In this document: positions 1-11,249 of the stretch, one piece after another | Layout: every line of letters starts with the position of its first letter | Position numbering within the stretch: position 1 is the stretch's first letter | Assembly: GCF_900496995.4 (NCBI RefSeq) | Contig: NC_044010.1 | Coordinates: forward strand, 2,418,001-2,482,000 | DNA from: Aquila chrysaetos chrysaetos | Taxonomy: Eukaryota; Chordata; Aves; Accipitriformes; Accipitridae | Direction of reading: 5' to 3' | DNA length: 64,000 nucleotides | The notes under the pieces: model-generated | The model's database searches: none | What the model was told of the DNA's origin: nothing | Seen by the model: the letters and a program-made list of their open reading frames with translations, nothing else | Program-made: the position numbers and the translations under genes

Positions 1-1712
1 GAGTGGGCAGTATAGCTTTCCTTAACGTACATGTGAACTACCAGTTTAGGATCCAGCAGCTGCTTTGCACACAGTTCTTGGCAAGACTCTCTTTTCCAGC
101 ATGATGACTCAACTCTTTCCTACTAGGAAAATTACTAAGGTTTGGCAGGTTAACTACTCCCTTCGCCGGGCAGTCTTGCCTATAGGATATGGAGCTCATC
201 TTTTTCTCGTTGAGACAAAGCAGAACAGATTACAGCACTGCTACTGCAGCAAAACATAACCACTATGTCTAACACCCACACTCAAATGGCATATTATACA
301 CTTTGATATATCTCCCTTTTAAGTCATTGGATAAATACAAACCCTATTTTATTGCTGAAAATAGCAACTTCAGGTATGTAGGGTATTAGTGTACTAAATA
401 AGTAGTAAGCAATATTCAAAAAAAGGAGGCATGCAAAGAAAATCTTTGTTTCTCTCACAGGAGCATCTATTCTGTCTCCGTAAGGGCACATTGAACACTC
501 CGATTTCAAAAATACGAAATATTCCATATTCCATCATGGAAGAAAGGAGGGAAATAAGTGCAACTGCCAGAACAATGGCAACAATTTAGAGTACTATTTG
601 TCTAACGCCTCTCACTCCCCCATCACAAGACTGATGCCATCTTGCACAGCATGGATAAGGCTGGGTTCTAGCAGTACAACAGAACAGGACACTTACAAAT
701 GTATTTTCACTAACAACATGACAACAATAGAGCAAGAACATCTTTCTTCTTTAGTTCCTCTCAGTTCTTACCATTATCGAAGTTCCTTATGGAACTGAAA
801 GAGTACATACAGCCCCTTGCTTAAGCATAGCTATTTTGCTGTTTCAGTATCAGACCCTGCAAATCTAAGTCTGGTATTCTAGAAACTTAAGGATGTTGCC
901 TAAAATAACTCAGAAGATTTTATGAGGAGATAAACTGAGGAGTTGGGGTAAGGGAGTTTCAGGTGACAAGCAGATGGTTTATGTTGCCCAGCCGCATTAT
1001 CAGTTCTCCATTTAAGTTCAGAGGGAAGCAATTACATCTTGAAAAGGGACTACACAAGCTTCATGATTACTTCCATGGGATCACACTGCCTCTGCTAATC
1101 TCCACAGAAGTTTCCACTGCAGGTGTTAAAGGTCCTGAAGGCTGGAATGCCTCCAGCATTACTTAACTAAGAGTCTAGAGCTTGTCTGGGCTCTAGAGGG
1201 GATTAGAAGCAAGCACGCTTTTTACAGTCCATTTATTTTTGATCCTAGAGCAGGAGGAGCAGCAAGTAGACTGCCACATGCCCCTAGCTTTTATTTAGCT
1301 TTGGCCTGCTTAACCCCCATTGACCATTGGTATGCAGAAGCATCCACTTTTAGGACAGAGTAAAAGCACAAAGACTCTCAACCTGTAAATAACTTGAAGA
1401 ACAATTGCTGACTTTGTTTCTCACCTCCTTGGCTCATGAGCGGAGGTATGCAGGGGCCCCTGACTTGGAGTAGCATATAAAATGGAGTGCATCACAGAAC
1501 GGACTGGCAGGCTCTAGCTCAGACCAGACACTATCTAACAGACCTAGGACTGTGCCTCAACGTGTTTTAAAGTCGAGACCAGATAATGGTAAGAGAGGGC
1601 AAAAACAGTTCTCTAGAAACTCACTATAATGTAAATGAAAGATGAATCATGTCTCACTTAACTGACTAATCTTCAGTAAGTTAAGGCAGATGTGTACATT
1701 CATGAGAAGGGG

Positions 1713-1732
1713 AAAAAAAAAAAAAAAAAAAA
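1713..1732. repeat. Poly(A) homopolymer, 20 nt
   Basis: This is an uninterrupted run of 20 A on the plus strand, in the probable TENT5C 3' UTR. No retroposon body is recognisable beside it. Confidence 0.9.
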
Positions 1733-2050
1733 GTACCTTGAACAACATCTAAACCCAAGCATTACTGTGTACCCCATCGCTATTTCTCCCCCCGCCCCAT
1801 GCATCTACACATGCATTGGCCAATAAGCTCCACAAATACTTTGTCAGCACTATGTAAGAATTACTTGAGGCAAGCAATGTTTAGCATAAGTTTATTTGCA
1901 CAAGAATTTCAGAATCATTAAGGTCTAAAACCCAGTTTCCAAGAATGACAAGTGAACACCACAGTGCAGAACAGTAGACAACGTTCTGTGACCAATTTCA
2001 CATTTGGGCTCATCACAAATCCAAATATTTCTAGTACCTTGTTTTGCCAG

Positions 2051-2053
<3 letters not shown>

Positions 2054-2082
<29 letters not shown>
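2054..2082. repeat. Poly(A) homopolymer, 29 nt
   Basis: This is an uninterrupted run of 29 A on the plus strand, so a U tract if transcribed with TENT5C. No retroposon body is recognisable next to it. Confidence 0.9.
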
Positions 2083-2084
<2 letters not shown>

Positions 2085-5000
2085 CTCACTTCTTCCAAAG
2101 AGGTACAAGACAGATTTTCTAAGAGCTGACTTCTTTTAATAGTAAAAAATTATATAGGAGATAAACAGAGAAAAAAAGGCCTTCTAAATTTCAAAAGAAA
2201 GTGCAATTTTAATCAGAAAGAGACAAGCCCAATCCAGACACTTCAGCAAGCGGCCTTCTCTTCCAATACAAGTGAGAAAAAACAGAGTGCTCCAGCCACT
2301 TCCCCCAAAACTTCTACAACTATAGCTAGGCATCCCACCTTATAACTACTTTCATTGAAATTAAAGAACATATGAAATACACTTCACCATATTTAACAAA
2401 TGTTTAAGACCATGCAAAGTAGATGCAAAGGCTAGAAGTATTACTATCCATTTGGCTCTCCCAATGCCCAAATTAAACCAAGTTGCCAGTGACTATGGCT
2501 AACCTATTGCTGTGCCTAACAACTATGGCACCCTGATTGAATGAGTTGAGTGAGGGGGAGAGTAAACAAGTACCATCGGTACACCGACAGCTTAGAATTG
2601 AAGCAATTTGTCCAAGTTCTCTTCTAAGAGGCCTTTTCCCAAGCACTCATATAGTGATAAGCAGAGATCACTGCCAACATTAGTAGTTATTCTAGTGATC
2701 AGAAACCCACAAAGCCTAGGCACAAAAGCATACCAAATGCTTAACCCCAGAACTCACTCCCAAAATATGGGTCTTTAAGTCTCAATAAAAAGCTTTAGGT
2801 ATTTGGACTAGATTTAAATACTACCTACTGCTTTGTAGACAAGATTATTAATGTTAAAGTGTGAAGATCTTTTGAAAAATGGTTACTCAAAAGCAAGCAG
2901 TAGTCTTCAATCTCCAGCTTAGTGATTGACTGAACTAGCTGAGGACAAACACAGCAACAATTAAATCTTGAGCTGAGGGAGCATGAAGTATGCTTTACCT
3001 TACAACTTCTCAGAGTGACCATGGATCAGCATAGGGATTTTTACCAAACTGAGTAAAACCCAGTCTACTACTAGGTCTCCTTGGTAGCATCTTTATCAAA
3101 TTAAAAAAAAATAATCTATCTTACAATGAGGAAGTCACACTAATAAACTCTAAGTCAAGTGGGACTTGGCAATAAATATTGACAACAGATGCCTAACCTC
3201 AGACTGGCTTAGCCCAGCTGAGCTTATAAGCTACAGGAAGAAAACAGCTATTCTAAACCACAGAGCCTAGTTTACTAGAAGCCTAGTCCTGAGGAATGAT
3301 GCACTGATACAAGACTTGCAGTTCAGTGTTACTGCAGCTTTGTTTTGATGCCACTGCCCAGAGGGAATGTGCTCAGGTAACAGTCTGAAGTATAGTAGTC
3401 TTTCTCTAACCTCCACTGGACACACAAGTGAGCAACAGAGGATAGAGCAGGTTTGCAGAGGCATCATTACGTACTGAAGGGAGACTGAATCAAGCAGGCA
3501 GCCTAGACTTGGCCTAGGGTCATCACTTTTAACTTTTACCTAGTGCTCATTCTCATGTTACTCCTTGCTACAGGGGCCACCATAAACCTGAACTTGAACC
3601 AGCTAGCACACACCAAAGTAAGCCACTGCCACATGCAACATCAGGCTGCTAAGACAACTTGGAACAGAAAGGGGTAGGCTGCTTGCAACACAGTGATGAA
3701 AAGCTGCTGAGTATTCCAGCTTTACCTGCCAAGCCAGGATTATTTTGAAGGCAATGAGACGAACAGTGTCCCAGCAATCCCTTATACAGTAGGGCCAATG
3801 CAGTAGGTAGTGGGCAGCTTCAGGATACAGTTAACTATTCAAGAGCTTAACATCCAGCATCCAGGCTACAAAGCATTAATATTTCTCATATGCCAGAGCA
3901 ACTTAAGAGCCAGGCAGGGAAGTCAGCAGTCCTGCAAAGCTTAAACCCAGGAAGTCAGCTGTTCAGAGAGCAGCCATTCAACATAAAGCTTCCTTAGAGG
4001 CCTCAGCAACAGGTTACCTTAGCAAAAGCACAATATTTATGGCAGGAAGCTTAAATTCTCCATAGCTCTGTCTCAGTAGGAATCCATTAGAGCTTTCTTT
4101 CTAGCACTTCCTTTTCCAACAGATGCACCTGGCCTGATGTTCAGCAGCCAAGGCATTCAAAGACTAGTAAAACATAAGTCTGTTTATTTCAAGCTTGCAA
4201 GGACTCCTCCTGAGCATCTGACTACTACTTCCACATGAGCCGACGCACAGCAACAGCTTCTAAAGATCAGCCATGAGATTGCATAAGACTGATACGTGAG
4301 TCTAAGCTATTTGATATGCAAATCAAACAATGTCCCTCTAGGCAATGCTTTACTTCTGCAGTGGGTATAGCTTAGATTGGCTTTAAAAACAGCTATTTAA
4401 GAGATGATAGCAGTTACAAACTCCTAAGCAAAAGATGTCCTTCTTTCTAGTGATACTCTATACTAGGCCAAGTATTGCCTTGCATGCAAAAGTCATTCCA
4501 GCAGTAAGCTTGCACTACGTTTAACACACATGACAACACTGGCATTGTATTAGTTTTTAAAAAGCTTTCCAAATAGTCAAAGTCTTGGGTGAGAGATGCC
4601 TTGTCTGTAAGCTACATCAAGTCCAAGCCAGAGTTAGTGAAAAAGGCTAGGTTCACTTTCAAGTTTAGCTACTTTGGCTGACTACACAGAAAGCCTTTAA
4701 TGAAAAAACACAACAGAAGACACCAAATTATTTGTCTATTTGCTATTGAAGTTGTTTACAAGACTGTTCAAAAAAATTAAGCTAAAGCATACTCGGCTAC
4801 AGTCTGCTTTCTAGATTGTATCCCTCCCTGCCTTCCTAAGCTAAACGAAGAAGTCTGAACAAAAGAGTCGCCTCACTGCTTTATTGAGACAGTCTTTATG
4901 AAGTAGTTATGAAAAGTGAGATAACTTGCAATATAACTAGAAGGTTTTGGTCCTATGAGGAACATGCAGGTTTTTTACTGCCATTTAAGTGCTGCACTGC

Positions 5001-6771
5001 TATTGTTTTCTGCCTCAAACAGCAACCATATATTGGTGTTTCACCTGCTTTCTGCTTTACCTTCTAAGCTTAAATCATTTGTTTGATCAGGCACTTTGGT
5101 CTCACAAGCTTGCAGAGACAGCTGGAAATCATAAAAAAAGGTTTAGCAAACAAGTATTCTTAAACATTGCACCAGTACATATTAAATAGCTCTAAGATTT
5201 GCCTCTCTAGTCTACTTCTCTGGTTAAGCAAAGGAAACTCAAGATCATTTGCCATATGTATTTTACTATTGCAATTCAGTGAAAATCATCCAGTTAATAT
5301 GCCAGTTTCTAATACCACTATATACATAACTGGGGAATTTTTAACCTTCCTTATAAAGCACAGGAATTTCAAAGCAGCAAGTTCAGCACAGACCCTTTAG
5401 GAAAGTCAGCCCCCTACACCTCCAAGGGAGTACATACTCTTCCAGAGGCTATTCTGAAAACAGGGGCAGACATTCACCACATACGGCCTCTGTGGAGAGC
5501 TCTGCTTAGGGTTTATATACCTCTTCAAGTGAGGGTTCAGACCAGTAAAGAGGAAGAATTTGACTCTAACCACTCAGAATACCATCTCATACAGTGACCA
5601 GGTGACAGTGATACACCAGTAAGCTCAACCCTTAAGTGGTGACAGAAAGACAAGCCTTCAGGACCTGCCTGAAGTTGTACAAGAAATTAATTTTAGGAGG
5701 CACTTTAGGAATTCATACCGTGGCAGGAGTGCACATCATGCTGCAACTTACAGTGGTTTGGGATTTATTTGGTTTTTGGGGTTTTTTTGCTTGCTGTGGA
5801 CCTGTGAGGAAGAAAGTTGGACCAAACCTCAGTGTAATAGCGGCACTACTTTCCAACTGTGCCAAAAATGGTTTTGAAAGATACAGTCAGAAAGGCTTTA
5901 TCTTGAACCTGGACTTAACTGTATTTTTCCATCCTAACTATTCCAACTGTGGTTCCAATTCTACTTAAGGCTTCAATCCCTCATTTCAAGGACTTTTCAC
6001 ATTAGCAAGTTTTAGATCATGCTTTGGTGCATGTTTAGAGATGCCACCTTCCAAATTTTTGTACTCAAGAAAAATTTAGCCAGTTTATGCTTTAGAGATA
6101 GACTAACTAATCCATCTTCAACTTCCAAGAAATTAATCTTGAACTTGAGGCAGGACCATATATCCCTAGGTACTACAGGAAACAACATTTAGGCCCTCTA
6201 CAAGACAGACAGTATCCATACGGTTACCAGCTCTACACAGCCAGAAAGTAGAAGCAGCCCAAGCATGACACGAGCTCACTCTTGCACAGTTAGTTCAATA
6301 GAAAGTTGGCTAGAACTTGAACTGAGGAAGTGTGGAGTAATAAGGTTAGGCAATAGAAAGCAGAGGTTTGCTGCTATTCCAGGAGTGGCTTCTGCTCTGC
6401 TCAAGACATTTTGCAGTTTTTCCTCTAATAACTAACCTAGTTTACTGAATACTCCACTTGGATCACATGTTAATAGCCACTTGGAGAACTAGTGCCGAGT
6501 TTTGTAACCACTCCTCTTAACATTTAGCTGCTTGTTCTCTTCTCCCAGTGAAGAGGTAATAAGGCTTCTTGGCATTTGTAGAGATATACCGAAAGGTTCA
6601 TAGCAGGTCACCTGGTTGCATATTCCTACTGCACACCAGGAAATGGACAGTCCAATACAATCATGTTTCCATTCAAAAGCCTCCAGGTGACAGTTATTGC
6701 TGGTCTATATATACAACACTCAGCATCTTGGCATTCAGTAGCCTTCACTCAAGAACACTCAAGTGAAACAA

Positions 6772-7944
6772 TCAATTGCAAGGCAACCAAGTGGGGTAGG
6801 ACTGGCTGTATGGCACAGGAGCATTTGCAAGATAGTAGTTGCTGAAGTTTACATCACTAACATAAGGTGCTGGCTGGTAGTAACAGGTAACATTAGTGGC
6901 ATTAGGGATGATATTTTGTTCTGCCAGTACTTTGAGCGCTAGCAGAGAAATCAAGTTGAGAGTCTGCCTTCGCTCATGTCCCATGAGACAGACTGTGCTC
7001 TCATTCACCACCCTGCGCAGAATCATGAGGTAGTCATATTTGCTCCTCTCTTCTTTGGAGAAGTGGTTCTGGAGGTAGGTCTCTAGTTTGCGCTGCTGAT
7101 CCAGGATGTCTGGGAAGTCTATGAAGAATCGGGAGCACATGTAGCGCTCTAATGTTTTGATCTCATCCTTATCCATGGGCCTGAAGTCTCGTACTAAGAG
7201 GTTACTATACTTCAGAAGCCCACCACCTCGGATCTCTTCAGGATTTTTGGTAGCTATCAGCTTGTTCTGGAGGTGATCAAAAGCTGCTTCAAAGTCTCCA
7301 TACATGCTCTCCCCAATCACAGTTGGATGGAAGTGCTCCGACATCGGGGTTGCCGAGTAGTCATAGTAAAAGAGCAGGGAGTCCAGTATGATTTGGAAGG
7401 AGTCCACGCTGAACTCAAACTGCCGCCGTATACAGTCTACAAACTTCAGCTCCACATTCCTGCCATGTTTGTTGGAAAGTGATATCAAGCTCCAGCGGTC
7501 AGACTCTGTGTAGACTTTGACTAGCTTCTGGATGTAGGCTTCCTTCAGTGTTACTGGACTGATTTTTAGCTTGCTTACTCCTTCTGGCAAGAAATTCAAG
7601 AGTGATCGCAACACCACGTCTCGAACTAACTGAAACTCTGCCTCACTTGGAAGAGAAACTTGAAAAATGAGATCCAGGTCTTTGCATCCCAGCCCATTAT
7701 CCTTGACCAGGACATGACCAGCTGCAGAGCCATTCAGACGGACATCCTGTACCACAATGCCTGCTTCACTCAGCCTACTCCGAACAGTCTGAACAATGTC
7801 CTTCAGAGTTATCTTCAGTGTTGGGAAGTTACCTCGTCCATGGATTGGAACTACCTCTGTAAGAACCTCATGCAGACGGCTGACCTGCTCCCAGTTCAGT
7901 ACACTGCATGACATGCAGTCTGTGTTACTTCCTTTGCCTGCCAT
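6772..7944 (-). CDS. TENT5C: TENT5C, terminal nucleotidyltransferase 5C (non-canonical poly(A) polymerase)
   Basis: A single coding exon encodes 390 residues; the human protein has 391 and differs mainly at the N-terminus. TENT5C adds A tails to mRNAs, notably those translated at the endoplasmic reticulum, and stabilises messages for secreted proteins. The nucleotidyltransferase core is visible: a glycine-serine helix motif NGSAAGH (G72-S73) is followed by DLD with the catalytic pair D89 and D91. The C-terminus YPTWLPCN is the family-typical end. I chose the start at 7944 because the upstream in-frame ATG at 8007 lies across a strong minus-strand acceptor (AG at 7971-7972, after a long pyrimidine tract), and because [12 protein letters not shown] aligns with the known N-terminus. 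The context around the ATG (AAG ATG G) is strong. TENT5A, B and D paralogues are the alternatives; overall similarity and both ends favour C. Confidence 0.95.
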   Translation of the reverse strand: MAGKGSNTDCMSCSVLNWEQVSRLHEVLTEVVPIHGRGNFPTLKITLKDIVQTVRSRLSEAGIVVQDVRLNGSAAGHVLVKDNGLGCKDLDLIFQVSLPSEAEFQLVRDVVLRSLLNFLPEGVSKLKISPVTLKEAYIQKLVKVYTESDRWSLISLSNKHGRNVELKFVDCIRRQFEFSVDSFQIILDSLLFYYDYSATPMSEHFHPTVIGESMYGDFEAAFDHLQNKLIATKNPEEIRGGGLLKYSNLLVRDFRPMDKDEIKTLERYMCSRFFIDFPDILDQQRKLETYLQNHFSKEERSKYDYLMILRRVVNESTVCLMGHERRQTLNLISLLALKVLAEQNIIPNATNVTCYYQPAPYVSDVNFSNYYLANAPVPYSQSYPTWLPCN

Positions 7945-7970
7945 CTTAAGGTGTTTCTTCTCCAAAGAAA
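7945..7970 (-). other. TENT5C: 5' UTR part of the TENT5C coding exon and its splice acceptor
   Basis: On the minus strand a pyrimidine tract ends in TTTACAG, with AG at 7971-7972, leaving 26 nt of leader before the ATG. This places a UTR intron upstream, as is usual in TENT5 genes. Confidence 0.8.
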
Positions 7971-10766
7971 CTGTAAAGAGGTGGAATAAAAAAAAAGAAA
8001 AAGACAAGTCAGACTTTCTGTTTGTGCTTCCTAGATATATCCTATGCTCTACTTTTCAGTCTACACACACTCAGACACAAACTAGAAAGAAATAATTCTA
8101 TGTAAAAATTATTATCAAGAAGCCTTTCACCTGAAATGATGCTCAGCTTCTCTGTTGGTGCAGGCACAAAATTTTACTTGTCATTGTCCTTTTTTTGGTG
8201 AGGTAAAGTGCTTCAGCAAAGCAGTTTGTGTCAAAGGGAAATTATCAACAAAGTTGACACAAGCTTTACCCAAATTTAATATCATCTGCAGCACCAGCTG
8301 ATGCCAGAGGAGCCATAAGTGCAAAGCACTTCTGAAAGTTAAGCTTTGAACTTGTTTCATTATACATAAAGCTCAAACTGCTCTCTCCAACTAACACAAC
8401 AGTTGAAGACACTCAGGTGTTAGTTTCAAGGCTGAGATAGCCAATCCACTGAAAGCACTTTAATTACACTAGAGACATAAGATTTCTGCCTTTTCACGAG
8501 TTTTTCCTTTCTTAACCATCCAGCATCTACCACTCATGGGATAAGGGCCAAGTACACCTTGCTCCTGCAAAAAGCTACAGCACTTCAGCATCCCAGACAG
8601 AATTTCAGCTACAAAGTCAGACAACACCACTATTCAATGTGTGCTCCAGTCTTCATAAGCAACTCTTTACTCTTCTTCAGATACCCTGCATAATCAAGCT
8701 ACCTTTTTGGAAAGATTCATGCTTGTCCCAGCCTTTTGCTCATTAGTGGAGGGCAAACGAGCTTTTAAGAGCTGGCATGCACTCAGATGAGGTTAAGGCA
8801 GACATCATGTTAGTGTTGCACTTTAACACTAAGGACTTAAGAACCTCACTGACCAGACCTGGTAACAGCCTTGTCTGAACTTTTGCACTTTTTAAGGAGT
8901 CTTGTCACAGCTGAGCAGATCACTTTTGTGCTTAAGTGGCTTGTGTTCTGAAGTATGCAGATACTTACATATGTTCTACAGTAACGCAACTCCAAGTGGT
9001 ATTAATATACTTTTCTCTTTTTAAGTGTTCCAGGTTTCTATTGTGGCCAGGTGCTTCCTGACAGCTACAGACTAATTGAGGCCTCACCTTCTTCTGCCCC
9101 AAGTACTTGTGAAGACTGCAGCTGCCAAGGTCAGGTCAGACTAGTCAGATTTAAGGTAGTTAACTCTTGCCTACCAGGAATTGTTTAAAACCCAACCATG
9201 TCGTTTCCTAACATGCATCAACATAGTGCAGGATCTTTCAGCAAGATTCAAAGAGCAGCTATTGTCATTTCATGCCTGTCCTCTTCCAGCTTTTAATTTT
9301 TGAACTGCTCATTTGATCTGTCACCTCCTCCACAGAAGAGAGTCAAATCCTAGATAAAATATACAGTTAAGGTAAAAATGCTCCTGGGGAAACAACTTCT
9401 GCCCTTGAGCATGAGCTGCTGCATTACAGGCTCTGCTGCTGTGGGTCACATCAGCTCCAGCAGGCACATAACAAACCTGCGATTCACAGGATCATTAGTC
9501 CAGGACAAATCAAGGGGTTCTTCAAACTCAACCCTTAAGGCTGCAAAGCAGCATAAATCCAGAGGCATCAAGCCTGCCAGCAGCTGCCCTCAGGTACTTC
9601 AAGCACATTAAAGTACATTTTCATCTTAAAACCACTGTATTTTCATTAAATCCTTCAGATCACTAAAAAACACAAGAGTCTTCCATGACTTCTAGCTGAA
9701 GTTGCAAGTGCTTTCAGCTACTACCTCTGAAGGCATTCCCTCTCCTCCTTCCCGTCTGTAGCCTTCTTAGCAGCTAAGACAACACACACAGCCCACCCAG
9801 CGACCAGAAAGGACTCGGAGCAGTGCTTCCCACGCCACCACACACACTTGGTTCTGCTTGGTGGTCCTCACCTAGGAGGATAACATGCATTGCTGCCCTG
9901 GTGGGGGGAAGATGAAGTATTTCATTTCTAGTTCAGCGGAGAGTTTAATTCTCAGGCTGCCAACCTATGAAGCCTCCCACCCCCAAACCGCTCCCATGTT
10001 TGCCGACTCTGCAAGATTTATGTCAGTGACAGCAGGATCTTAGCGACTTTAATGTATTTGGGACGCTAGCAGTTCACATGCTTCTTGTTTCACCGCCAAC
10101 ACTTTCCATCACAAGAAGATCTGATACCTGAAGATGCTCATTCACTGGGAATAAAACAATTCTGAAGCCAAGACAGGCACTACCTATAGTTAATACCACG
10201 CGTAAAGAGTATTGTAGCTTCACTTGGATGCAGACCTCAAATCAGAGGCACAAGGAGCGAGGACAACACGCCTTCACCTTTGTCACGATGAAGTACGTTA
10301 CCCTGCAGCAGCAGTTTTTCCCCTAGGAGACCTGTAATTTGACACAACACCTAAAAAAATTTAGGGAACCGTGCCTGCAGCAAGCAGCAGCCCTGTGACA
10401 CGGCAAGTTACAAGTATCTTGTGTCGTGTACCCCCCCCCCCCCCCAAATCCCAGCAGCACCGCAGGCGGGAAGGTCCGTCTTCCCTTACAAGACGTTTTC
10501 TCTTGAGAGGAGAGCCGAGGGCTCACCGCAGGCTCAGCTCGGCGCACGCAGGACCCGCAACTCACCCGAGCCGGGCGGACCTCGCCGTTTAAACCGGTTT
10601 AAGTAAAAATTTTTTTTTTTTTTTAAAAAAAAGCGTTACTCAAGCGCTTTGCTTCCAGGAGATCCCTCACATAAAGTGACCCCGCCGGCTCTGCCCCGCA
10701 GCGGAGAACCGAGCTTCACCCACACATATCCCCTCCACACAAACACACAAGCTCCCCGCGGCTTAC
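7971..10766 (-). other. TENT5C: TENT5C 5' UTR intron
   Basis: This 2.8 kb of mostly unique, moderately AT-rich sequence lies between a minus-strand donor (ACCG|GTAAGC at 10761-10770) and the acceptor before the coding exon. No coding potential or known repeat is recognised, apart from a 15-nt C run at 10431-10445 and an A/T tract at 10605-10632 near its upstream end. Confidence 0.7.
10431..10445. repeat. Poly(C) homopolymer, 15 nt
   Basis: This is an uninterrupted run of 15 C on the plus strand within the TENT5C 5' UTR intron. It could form a G-rich structure on the template or transcript strand. Confidence 0.85.
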
Positions 10767-10860
10767 CGGTCCTGTCAGCTCAGCCGCACAGCAGCGCCGA
10801 CCGCGCCAGCCCCGCTCTCTCACACACACACGCGCGCGCGCCCCCCCACCGCCTCCCCTC
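10767..10860 (-). other. TENT5C: Probable non-coding first exon of TENT5C
   Basis: A good donor, GTAAGC, sits on the minus strand immediately below 10767, inside a CpG island and upstream of the coding exon. The 5' boundary is an estimate: it assumes transcription begins about 30 nt downstream of a TATA-like GATAAAG (10868-10874). The exon carries a (CA)n(CG)n tract. Confidence 0.55.
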
Positions 10861-10950
10861 GCCCGCCCTTTATCGCCCCGCCACCGCCCCGCCCCGCCCA
10901 CTGCTCGCCGTGAGGTAACCGGCGGGCGGGGCGGGAGGCGGCGGCGGCGG
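10861..10950 (-). promoter_or_regulatory. TENT5C: TENT5C core promoter: GC boxes and weak TATA-like element
   Basis: Read on the minus strand, several GGGGCGG GC boxes (Sp1/KLF type) at about 10876-10935 are followed by a TATA-like GATAAAGG at 10867-10874 and then by the presumed exon. The CpG-dense region extends over roughly 10450-11250. Placement of the transcription start is inferred. Confidence 0.6.
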
Positions 10951-11249
10951 CGGCCGCCTCAGGAGCGCTCGCCTCAGGGACGATGGCCGCGGCGGGGCTC
11001 TCTCCCTCCTTTTCTCTCCCTCCGCCCTCAGCGGAGCGAACGGGGGTGGGTTTGGTCGCCTTTTCGGGCGTTCGGCCCGGGAGCCCGGCGGGGATCGGGG
11101 TGGGGAGAGGACGGGGGTGGCCGTTTGAGCCATGGAGCCCTCACACACGCCACCCCCTCGCCGACCCCAGGGGTTCGCCCCGCAGCCCGCCCCAAGATGG
11201 TGGCGAGGGGCACCCAAACGGTCGCTTTCCATCCACCCACCCACACCCC

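Larger units (their letters stand above)
1..6771 (-). other. TENT5C: Probable 3' UTR and downstream flank of TENT5C
   Basis: This stretch follows the TENT5C stop codon on the minus strand and has no supported gene on either strand. It is AT-rich. Minus-strand AATAAA hexamers, seen as tttatt on the plus strand, occur at 348-353, 1232-1237, 1290-1295, 1891-1896, 4183-4188 and 4880-4885. Mammalian TENT5C transcripts have a 3' UTR of several kilobases, so any of these could be the real cleavage signal, and I cannot choose between them. Long A runs on the plus strand at 1713-1732 and 2054-2082 would be U runs in the transcript. The boundary between UTR and intergenic DNA is unknown. Confidence 0.5.

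Noticed and set aside
7945-8007. Upstream in-frame ATG that would extend TENT5C by 21 residues
   Set aside because: The extension is read straight through a pyrimidine tract and splice acceptor and has no family similarity, while the downstream ATG matches the known N-terminus.
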